Positions 57,714 through 64,000 of a stretch of 64,000 nt of DNA are shown here, one piece after another. Numbering within the stretch: the stretch's first letter is position 1; each line of letters begins with the position of its first letter. The notes beneath the pieces are model-generated. The model searched no databases, was not told the DNA's origin, and was given only the letters and a program-made list of their open reading frames with translations. A program made the translations under genes and the position numbers. The stretch is from positions 1-64,000 of the forward strand of contig NZ_RJKR01000008.1 in assembly GCF_003752025.1 (NCBI RefSeq). Reading direction: 5' to 3'. The DNA comes from Curtobacterium sp. PhB115. GTDB taxonomy: Bacteria; Actinomycetota; Actinomycetes; Actinomycetales; Microbacteriaceae.

Positions 57714-58763
57714 GTGACGACCACGACCGCCCCAGGGGGCAAGGGCGGGAAGCGCCGCAAGGCGCCCACCATCTTCGACGTCGCCGAGCGCGCCGGGGTC
57801 TCCCACCAGACCGTCTCGCGGGTGATCAACAACGATCCGACGGTCCGCGAACAGTTCCGCACGCAGGTCACCGACGCCGTCGTCGAGCTCGGGTACCGCC
57901 CACGCGCCGCCGCTCGGGCGCTCGCCGGGGGCCGAAGCCGTGCGCTCGGCATCATCACCGCGGGCGACGCGCTGTACGGTCCGTCGAGCACCGCGATCGG
58001 CTTCGAACGCGCGGCGCGGTCGGCCGGGTACCACGTGTTGCTCTCGACCCTGCCCGAGGAACCGACGCCGTCCGACCTGTCCGGCGCACTCACCACGCTG
58101 CTCGCACAGGACGTCGCCGCGATCGTCCTGGTCGCCGCCGACAACCGGGTGCTCGACGCCCTCGCCTCGCTCACCGTGCCGGTCACCGTGCCCGTCGTGG
58201 TGTCGAACGCCGTGCAGCGCGACGCCGTCCGGACACCGGCTGCCTCGACGGTGGCCGCGGTCGCGATCGACCAGGCCGCCGGGACCTCGCTCGTGATGCA
58301 GCACCTGTTCGACCGGGGACACCGGCGGATCGTGCACATCGCCGGACCGCACGTCTCGCAGGAGTCCGAGGTGCGCCGTGCCACCTACATCCGGCTCATG
58401 CAGGAGGCCGGGCTCGAACCGGTCGTGCTCGACGGTGACTGGACCCCGGCGAGCGGCTTCGCGGCGGCGCGGTCCATCGACGTCTCGGCCGTCGACGCCG
58501 TGTTCGCGGGGAACGACCAGATGGCCCTCGGTGCGCTGCACGCCTTCGCCGACGAGGGACTCCGGGTGCCGGACGACATCGCGGTCGTGGGGTTCGACGA
58601 CGTCCCCGAGGCCGCGCACTTCACGCCGCCGCTCACCACGGTGCGGCAGGACTTCGTGGCGATGGGACAGCGGGTGCTCGAGACCGTGCGGGCCCTGGTC
58701 GAGGGGGAGCCGCTCGACCAGACGCTCCTCGCGCCCGAGCTCGTGGTGCGCCGCAGCGCCTGA
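57714..58763 (+). CDS. LacI family regulator (probable arabinose/monosaccharide repressor)
   Basis: A 349-residue LacI repressor. Helix-turn-helix TIFDVAERAGVSHQTVSRVINNDPTVR has a recognition helix starting His-Gln with Arg four residues on, close to the Tyr-Gln/Arg of E. coli LacI. Hinge LGYRPRAAARALAGGR, then an effector domain with AVFAGNDQMALGALHAFADEG and VVGFDDVPEAAHFTPPLTTV. GTG start, leaderless. The adjacent operator is the ideal lac core, also present twice near the GH51 gene, so this protein probably controls both loci. Confidence 0.92.
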   Translation: MTTTTAPGGKGGKRRKAPTIFDVAERAGVSHQTVSRVINNDPTVREQFRTQVTDAVVELGYRPRAAARALAGGRSRALGIITAGDALYGPSSTAIGFERAARSAGYHVLLSTLPEEPTPSDLSGALTTLLAQDVAAIVLVAADNRVLDALASLTVPVTVPVVVSNAVQRDAVRTPAASTVAAVAIDQAAGTSLVMQHLFDRGHRRIVHIAGPHVSQESEVRRATYIRLMQEAGLEPVVLDGDWTPASGFAAARSIDVSAVDAVFAGNDQMALGALHAFADEGLRVPDDIAVVGFDDVPEAAHFTPPLTTVRQDFVAMGQRVLETVRALVEGEPLDQTLLAPELVVRRSA

Positions 58764-58892
58764 GGCGCGGGGGGCGGGGCGCGGGGCGCGGAGCGCGGGT
58801 GCGCGGGGCGCGGAGCACGGGGCGGGCGCGGGCGTGGCTGCAGTGTGCGAGGTGCCGGGCAGTGTGCGACCCCGCGAGGGTCGCACCATGCG
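58764..58892. repeat. GC-rich low-complexity gap
   Basis: First part of a 348-bp gap without a gene (58764-59111). It begins with degenerate GGGGCGCGGAGC units after the LacI stop and then a diverged palindromic unit, GTGCGACCCCGCGAGGGTCGCAC, which leads into the 31-bp array. Confidence 0.5.
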
Positions 58893-59047
58893 CGGAACCT
58901 CGCACCGTGCGAGTGCCCTCGCACGGAACTTCGCACCGTGCGAGCGCCCTCGCACGGAACTTCGCACCGTGCGAGTGCCCTCGCCCGGAAGTTCGCACCG
59001 TGCGAGCGCCCTCGCCCGGAACCTCGCACCGTGCGAGCCCGCGCCTC
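58893..59047. repeat. 31-bp tandem repeat array, five units
   Basis: Units start with CGGAA at 58893, 58924, 58955, 58986 and 59017, exactly 31 bp apart. Each carries the 15-bp palindrome CTCGCACCGTGCGAG or its TTCGCACCGTGCGAG variant. Unit-to-unit differences are few (for example GAGTG/GAGCG alternate). Not CRISPR, as there are no spacers. Confidence 0.9.
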
Positions 59048-59057
59048 CGCGCACACA

Positions 59058-59092
59058 GCCGCGCCCCCTCGCACGGTGCGAGGGGGCGCGGC
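59058..59092. terminator. 17-bp-stem hairpin before the GH127-locus permease end
   Basis: Arms CCCCCTCGCAC and GTGCGAGGGGG extended to 17 bp on each side of one central base. Placed 20 bp after the stop of the minus-strand permease gene. Its core repeats the motif of the 31-bp array. Confidence 0.7.
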
Positions 59093-59111
59093 CGCAGAGC
59101 TGACCCGACCG

Positions 59112-60062
59112 TCAGCCCTTCAGCGCGCCGGACGACAGCCCGGCGACGTAGAACCGCTGCAACCCGACGTACAGCGCGATGCACGGGATCATCGCCACCA
59201 CCGACCCGGCGACGAGGTTGCCGTACGACACCTGCCCGTACGCCCCGGTCTGCAGGTTGAGCAGCGCGACGGGCAGCGTGTAGAGCGAGTCCTTCGTCAG
59301 GAAGGTCAGCGCCCCGAGGAACTCCGTCCACGACGCCAGGAACGCGTACAGCGCGGCGGTCGCGGCCCCGGGCAGCAGCAGCGGCCGGAGCACGGACACG
59401 ACGACCCGGAACCGCGAGGCGCCGTCGACGAACGCGGAGTCCTCGAGCTCGGTGGGGATGGACTCGAAGGCGTTCCGCATCACGAAGACCCCGAACGGCA
59501 GGTTCACCGTCGTGTAGAAGAGCACCAGCCCGAGCAGCGAGTTGGTGAGCTTCATCGCGTTCATCTCGAGGTACAGCGGCGTCAGGATCGCCTGGAACGG
59601 GACCATCATCGTCAGGAGCACCAGGCCGAACACGATGCCGGACCCGCGGAACCGGAAGCGGGCGAACCCGTACCCGGCCATCGTCGCGATCACCGCGGTC
59701 AGGATCGCGGTCGAGATCGACACGATCAGCGAGTTGAAGACACCGGTCAGCAGGTGCGACGACGAGCTGAACACCGCGGCGAAGTTCTGCCAGCCGAGCT
59801 GGAAGAAGGTCGCCGGGTCGGCCGCCTGGGTGATGACCGCCTCGGACTGGAACGCCCGCAGGATCGACCAGATGAGCGGGACGCCGAACACGAGCGTCGC
59901 GCCGACCCCGGCGATCACGTACAGCGTGCGCTTCACGGCGGTGTCGCGCGGGTGCCGGACACTGCCCTGGTGGTGCCGGCGGCGGCCCCCACCGGTCGTG
60001 GTCAGGGTCCGGGTGGACAGGTCCGGTGCCGCGAGGGCCGCACGGGAGGTCGTGGTGCTCAT
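59112..60062 (-). CDS. Carbohydrate ABC transporter permease (MalG type)
   Basis: A 316-residue CUT1 permease with a 42-residue basic N-terminus and six helices; EAA loop ELEDSAFVDGASRFRVVVSVLRPLLLPG. ATG at 60062 begins 3 bp after the stop of the preceding permease gene. Last gene of the unit GH127, binding protein, two permeases. No ATPase in the unit, so it again relies on a remote ATPase. Confidence 0.92.
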   Translation of the reverse strand: MSTTTSRAALAAPDLSTRTLTTTGGGRRRHHQGSVRHPRDTAVKRTLYVIAGVGATLVFGVPLIWSILRAFQSEAVITQAADPATFFQLGWQNFAAVFSSSSHLLTGVFNSLIVSISTAILTAVIATMAGYGFARFRFRGSGIVFGLVLLTMMVPFQAILTPLYLEMNAMKLTNSLLGLVLFYTTVNLPFGVFVMRNAFESIPTELEDSAFVDGASRFRVVVSVLRPLLLPGAATAALYAFLASWTEFLGALTFLTKDSLYTLPVALLNLQTGAYGQVSYGNLVAGSVVAMIPCIALYVGLQRFYVAGLSSGALKG

Positions 60063-60065
60063 GGC

Positions 60066-61034
60066 TCAGTCCTTCTCTCGCAGTGCCCAGAACTGGAACA
60101 CCGTGACGGCGGCGATGACGACGACGAGGGCGATCGACTCGGCGGTCGCCGCGCCGAGCTGCAGGTTCACGAACCCGCGGTTGTAGATCGCGTTGACGAT
60201 CGTGGTGGTCTCGGTGCCCGGCCCGCCCTGGGTGAGGATGTAGAACTGGTTGAAGGCGAGCAGCGAGCCGATCACCGAGATGATGACGCTCAGCGCGATG
60301 GTGGAGCGGATCATCGGCAGCGTGATGAGCCGTTCGGTCTGCCACCAGGACGCGCCCTCGAGCTGCGCGGACTCGTAGACCTCGTCGGGGATGCCCTGCA
60401 TGGCGGACATCAGCAGCACCATGGTCAGCCCGGACACGGCCCAGACCACGAGGACGCAGATGAGCAGCGTCGCGAGCGGCCCGTTCACGAGCCAGGCGGT
60501 GCTGCCGTCGGTGATGCCGAGCCAGTGCAGCACCATGTTCACGGCGCCGGAGTTCGGTTGTGCCTCGAGGACGAGCATGAACGACAGCGTGGTGAGCCCG
60601 ACGACGTACGGCAGGAAGAACACCGTGCGCAAGAAGGTGCTGCCGCGGCGGCGGGCCCGGATGAGCACCGCGAGGAAGTACCCGAGCGCCAGGATCGGCA
60701 CCGTGACGATCGCCGTGTACAGGAGCGTGTAGCCGATCGCGTGCACGAACGTCGGGTCCTGGAACAGCGTCAGGTAGTTCTGCAGGCCGATGAACCGGTA
60801 CGGGCCGATCAGGGGCCAGTTCGTGAACGAGATGTACAGCGCGAACACGAGCGGCACGAGGACGAACACGGCGACGAAGGCGATCGCCGGGGCGACGAGG
60901 ACGGCGCCGGTGCGGGGTGGGTGGGTGAGCGAGTCGCGGGAGCGGGCGGGGCCGCGACCGGGGCCGCGTCCGACGGTCGGCCGGCCGGCGCCGGTCCGGC
61001 CGCCGGCGGTGCGCCGGGTGGAGATGGTCGACAT
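60066..61034 (-). CDS. Carbohydrate ABC transporter permease (MalF type)
   Basis: A 322-residue CUT1 permease with a Gly/Arg-rich N-terminus (TGAGRPTVGRGPGRGPARSR) and six helices; EAA loop EVYESAQLEGASWWQTERLITLPMIRST. I prefer the ATG at 61034, preceded by GAGAGG at 8-9 nt, over the upstream GTG. Pairs with the MalG-type permease. Confidence 0.92.
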   Translation of the reverse strand: MSTISTRRTAGGRTGAGRPTVGRGPGRGPARSRDSLTHPPRTGAVLVAPAIAFVAVFVLVPLVFALYISFTNWPLIGPYRFIGLQNYLTLFQDPTFVHAIGYTLLYTAIVTVPILALGYFLAVLIRARRRGSTFLRTVFFLPYVVGLTTLSFMLVLEAQPNSGAVNMVLHWLGITDGSTAWLVNGPLATLLICVLVVWAVSGLTMVLLMSAMQGIPDEVYESAQLEGASWWQTERLITLPMIRSTIALSVIISVIGSLLAFNQFYILTQGGPGTETTTIVNAIYNRGFVNLQLGAATAESIALVVVIAAVTVFQFWALREKD

Positions 61035-61074
61035 GACGTGCACCTCTCTGTGCTGTCGGTGGTGCGACGGACGG

Positions 61075-62382
61075 TCAGGCCTGGACCTGGTCGAGGATCC
61101 GGGTGTAGTCGGCCTGCGCCGTCTTCATGGCGGCGGCGGTGCCCGACCCGAAGACGGCCTCGCGGAACATCGCGAAGTACGGCGACGACGGCTGGTTGTT
61201 GAGCAGGTTGTACGCCAAGGTCTGCGGCGCGTAGCCCTTGTCGATGGCGTCGAGCGGACCGAACGCCAGCGGGAACCGCTTCCGGTACTCCGGGGTCGCG
61301 GCGTCCGACCGGGTGGGGAAGTACCCGCCGTCGGGGAGTGCCTGCTGTTGCTGCAGGCCGTTCGCGTACTGCATGAACGCCCAGCCCCCGGACGGGTTCG
61401 CCGCCCCGTTCGGGATGCACATGTTGTCGCCGCCGTCGAAGAACGACCGCTTGCCGTCCCACGACGGGATGAGCACCGTCTGCATCTTCGCCCGCATCGC
61501 CTTGGTGGCCGCGGGCACGGTGGCGCCGTACGAGGTCGGGAAGATGCCCACCTTGCCGGCCCGGAAGTCCGCGCCCCACGTGGTGCCGGCGTCCGAGTAC
61601 GTCGCCTTCGACAGCGCCCCGTCCTTCCAGAGCTGCCGGTAGAACTCGAGCATGCGTTCGAGGGCCTCGTTGCCGGTGATGTTCGCCGTCTGCTTGCCGA
61701 CCTCGCCGGACATCATGTCGACACCGGTCGCCCAGACGTGCGGCTGGGTGACGAAGCCGATGATGCCCGCGGCGTTGCCGGAGATCGACCACCCGTAGAC
61801 GTCGTCGTCGAGCTTCCGGATGGCCTTAGCCGCGTCGAGCAGCGTGGACAGGTCCTTCGTCGACTCCTCGACGTCGAGGCCCGCCCGGTCGAACAGCTCG
61901 GTGTTCACGAACAGCTGCGAGTTGTCCGCCAGGTACGGCAGCCCGTAGTACCGGTCCCGGTACTCGAGCAGCCGCAGGTGGCCCGGTGAGATCGCATCGA
62001 AGTAGTCGAGGCCCTTGACCACGTCGGTCAGGTCGGCGAACGCCTCGCGGAAGATGAACAGCTGCGAGTTGATGTCGTCGATGTCCACCACGTCCGGCGG
62101 CTCACCACCGCGGATCGCGGTCGCGAGCTTCGTCACGTACTGCCCGTCGGGCACGGGGGTGAGCTCGACCTGCAGCTTCGGGTTCGCCTTGTTGAACCCG
62201 GCCACGGCCGAGGTCAGCCCGGCCTGCGTCGCCGCGCGGCACCAGACGTGCACGGTGCCGGTGGCGTTCCGGCCGAAGCTCGCGGCCTTCGCGTCGACCT
62301 TGGGCAGGGTGCCGGAGCACCCGGCCAGGGCGAGGGCTGCCCCGCCGGCGACGCCGCCGACGAGGAACGCTCTGCGGTCCAT
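61075..62382 (-). CDS. Extracellular sugar-binding lipoprotein of the GH127 locus
   Basis: A 435-residue class I binding protein. MDRRAFLVGGVAGGAALALAG is a twin-arginine-like signal with lipobox LAGC (Cys about 22). VHVWCRAATQAGLTSAVAGFNKANPKLQV and GKVGIFPTSYGATVP are typical features. ATG lies 4 bp after the GH127 stop, so tightly co-expressed. Likely ligand: beta-L-arabinofuranosyl oligosaccharide, inferred from the neighbour. Confidence 0.92.
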   Translation of the reverse strand: MDRRAFLVGGVAGGAALALAGCSGTLPKVDAKAASFGRNATGTVHVWCRAATQAGLTSAVAGFNKANPKLQVELTPVPDGQYVTKLATAIRGGEPPDVVDIDDINSQLFIFREAFADLTDVVKGLDYFDAISPGHLRLLEYRDRYYGLPYLADNSQLFVNTELFDRAGLDVEESTKDLSTLLDAAKAIRKLDDDVYGWSISGNAAGIIGFVTQPHVWATGVDMMSGEVGKQTANITGNEALERMLEFYRQLWKDGALSKATYSDAGTTWGADFRAGKVGIFPTSYGATVPAATKAMRAKMQTVLIPSWDGKRSFFDGGDNMCIPNGAANPSGGWAFMQYANGLQQQQALPDGGYFPTRSDAATPEYRKRFPLAFGPLDAIDKGYAPQTLAYNLLNNQPSSPYFAMFREAVFGSGTAAAMKTAQADYTRILDQVQA

Positions 62383-62386
62383 CAGG

Positions 62387-64000
62387 TCACCGCGCCAGCG
62401 GGAGCCAGACGCGCATCGGCGCGGCTCCGCGGTTCGCCCAGGCGTAGTAGGGAACCGCTGTCGCGGTGACGGCCGGGAGGTCCGGGGTGGCGCCCTGCGA
62501 ACCGGCCGCGTCGTCGACGCGGGTCACGTCCACGGCGTGATCCGCGCCTCCAGACCGGGTCGCGTCCAGCCGCTGGTACGGCCACGCTGCCTGCTCGTGT
62601 CCGGCAGGGGCGTGACCCGGCACGCGCAGCGTGACGATGCCGTCGAGCAGGTCGTCGCGACGCTCCTCGGTGATCGGCGCGTCCGCGTCGACCGTCAGGT
62701 CGTCGACCGTGAAGCCCTGCTGGTCCGCCTGCTCCACCGCGTACACGAGGGGGCCGCGCTCGATGGCGACCTGCCCGCGGGCGGCGTCGATGCGGGTGTC
62801 CGCGACGTACCGGTGCGGCGTGGTGTCGAAGGCGAGCTCGACCGTGTCGCCTGCCGACCACTCGCGGTCGATGACGTGCAGCGTGCCGGGCTCCGGTTCG
62901 GCGTGACCGTCCGGACCCGTGACGGTCGTCGAGTCGGACCACGCTGGGATCCGCAGGCCGAGCGCGAGGGGGCCGTCCTCGGTGACCGTGACGACCACGT
63001 GGCCGTCGTGCGGGTAGCCGGTCTCGACCGTCACCGGCCCGAGGGTCGCCGTCGCGTACTGGTGGATCTGCAGGCCGCCGTCGGTCGCGGTCGCCAGGTA
63101 GCCGTCGAGGCTCGCGAACGTCCGCATGATGTTCGGCGGGCAGCACGCGCAGTCGAACCAGCCGCGGCGCCCGTGTGCGGGGGAGCGGTTCTCGTCCTGG
63201 TGGGCGTGGTCCCGCTGCTGCAGGGGGTTCACGTAGAAGTACTCGGTCCCGCCGAGGCTCACGCCGGCCAGGAACGCGTTGTACAGCAGACGCTCGATGG
63301 CGTCGGCGTAGACGGGCTTGCCGGTCGCCAGCAGCAGTCGCCAGGCCCACTGGATCCCGCCGATGGCTGCGCAGGTCTCTGCGTAGCCGCGGTCGGTCGG
63401 CAGCTCGTACGGGTCGCCGAACGCCTCCCAGTCCCAGCGGGCCCCGAGGCCACCGGTGATGAACGCCTTCGTCGCCATCATGTCGGCGAACTGCTGCTCG
63501 CTCGCGTCGAGGAGCTCGGTGTCCCCGGTCTCCACCGCGACGTCGACAGCCCCGGCCGCCAGGTACACGGCGCGGACAGCGTGGCCCTCCACCGTCGTGG
63601 CCTGCCGGCTCGGCACACGGTCCGAGAAGTACGTCGGCTCGCCGCCGGCCCGCTCGATGATGCCGTGGCCGCGGGCGTCGACGAACCAGTGCGCCAGGTC
63701 GAGGTAGTCGCGGTTGCCAGTCTCGCGGTAGAGCTCGACGAGGCCCATCTCGACGACGGGGTGGCCGTCGACGTCCTGGGTCTTCGGCGTGCCGTCCGGT
63801 GCGGTGCCGTCGCCGAACGTGCGGACCAGGTGGTCGGCGTTCTTGACGGCGACCTCGAGCAGGCCGGTGTCCCCGGTCGCGCGGTGCTGTGCCACGGCGG
63901 CCTGGTACAGGTGCCCGGCGCAGTACATCTCGTGGCTCCACTTGAGGTCCGTGTACCGCTCGCCCTTCCCCCGGATCTGCTGCACGGAGTCGAGGTAGCC
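62387..64000 (-). CDS. Beta-L-arabinofuranosidase, GH127 (5' end outside window)
   Basis: C-terminal 538 or so residues of a GH127 (DUF1680) protein; the frame is open to the right edge, so the N-terminus is missing. The alpha/alpha-barrel part includes DLKWSHEMYCAGHLYQAAVA, TEYFYVNPLQQRDHA and RRGWFDCACCPPNIMRTFASLDGYLA, whose Cys pair belongs to the zinc-thiolate active site of the family. A C-terminal beta domain follows (TTPHRYVADTRIDAARGQVAIERGPLVYAVE). Cleaves beta-L-arabinofuranosyl linkages, as found in plant extensin and arabinogalactan glycans. No signal peptide can be judged. First visible gene of a sugar-import unit. Confidence 0.92.
   Translation of the reverse strand, partial: GYLDSVQQIRGKGERYTDLKWSHEMYCAGHLYQAAVAQHRATGDTGLLEVAVKNADHLVRTFGDGTAPDGTPKTQDVDGHPVVEMGLVELYRETGNRDYLDLAHWFVDARGHGIIERAGGEPTYFSDRVPSRQATTVEGHAVRAVYLAAGAVDVAVETGDTELLDASEQQFADMMATKAFITGGLGARWDWEAFGDPYELPTDRGYAETCAAIGGIQWAWRLLLATGKPVYADAIERLLYNAFLAGVSLGGTEYFYVNPLQQRDHAHQDENRSPAHGRRGWFDCACCPPNIMRTFASLDGYLATATDGGLQIHQYATATLGPVTVETGYPHDGHVVVTVTEDGPLALGLRIPAWSDSTTVTGPDGHAEPEPGTLHVIDREWSAGDTVELAFDTTPHRYVADTRIDAARGQVAIERGPLVYAVEQADQQGFTVDDLTVDADAPITEERRDDLLDGIVTLRVPGHAPAGHEQAAWPYQRLDATRSGGADHAVDVTRVDDAAGSQGATPDLPAVTATAVPYYAWANRGAAPMRVWLPLAR

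Noticed and set aside
58893..59047. CRISPR-like array of 31-bp repeats
   Set aside because: The units are directly contiguous with no spacers, are GC-palindromic, and no cas gene is present.

Overview
The window reads as a chromosomal segment of a very GC-rich, Gram-positive actinobacterium. The protein repertoire (MMPL transporter, GlxA-type and TetR/LacI regulators, DmdR/IdeR-type iron boxes, several sugar ABC importers with plant-polysaccharide glycosidases, GTG starts and many apparently leaderless genes) fits a plant- or soil-associated member of the Microbacteriaceae, and Curtobacterium is my best guess. This is inference from family knowledge; there is no rRNA or tRNA gene in the window. 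I see no insertion sequence, integrase, phage module or CRISPR array.

Layout. 0.1-5.2 kb: MMPL exporter with its TetR regulator, then a mannitol-type polyol dehydrogenase. 5.2-16.6 kb: small-molecule enzymes and a compact ABC exporter plus two-component system (8.2-11.9 kb, four genes joined by stop-start overlaps), a GlxA regulator with an MFS transporter, a 2H phosphoesterase/GrpB pair and a GT1 glycosyltransferase. 16.6-29.4 kb: an accessory zone of MFS pumps, hydrolases, SDR, phosphotransferase, DinB, MntP and a MarR/quinone-oxidoreductase pair, with gene debris (a 13-codon GNAT start and an internally deleted penicillin-binding protein). 29.4-34.4 kb: iron-siderophore uptake (binding protein, ATPase, two FecCD permeases, siderophore-interacting reductase) under two iron boxes. 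34.5-46.5 kb: two carbohydrate ABC importers, one divergent from a GH51 arabinofuranosidase and one leading to a GH35 beta-galactosidase under a LacI regulator. 46.5-53.5 kb: small conserved proteins, a radical-SAM protein of the spore photoproduct lyase family, TetR/DoxX, a PRISE-type reductase, an MNT-HEPN toxin-antitoxin pair, a DUF2256/DUF3253 protein and a GH13 enzyme. 53.6-64 kb: a monosaccharide ABC importer (MmsAB plus ChvE-like binding protein), its LacI regulator, and a GH127 beta-L-arabinofuranosidase with its own ABC importer, cut by the window edge.

How it works together. The second half is an arabinose/galactose side-chain utilisation region: GH51, GH127 and GH35 release sugars that three oligosaccharide importers and one monosaccharide importer can take up. 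A 12-bp operator, GTGAGCGCTCAC, which is the core of the ideal symmetric lac operator, occurs three times: upstream of the first binding-protein gene, of the GH51 gene, and between the ChvE-like gene and a LacI gene with a lac-like recognition helix. This points to one arabinose regulon split over about 20 kb.

Non-coding structure is unusually rich. A recurrent palindrome family (arms GGAGGCGCGG...CCGCGCCTCC) closes many genes, and one copy at the left edge has been replaced by poly-G/poly-C runs that look like a sequencing artefact. Several distinct tandem arrays (6, 30, 132 and 31 bp units) and one alternating GC tract sit in intergenic gaps. Many genes start 5-7 nt after a TANNNT-like -10 element, implying leaderless transcription.
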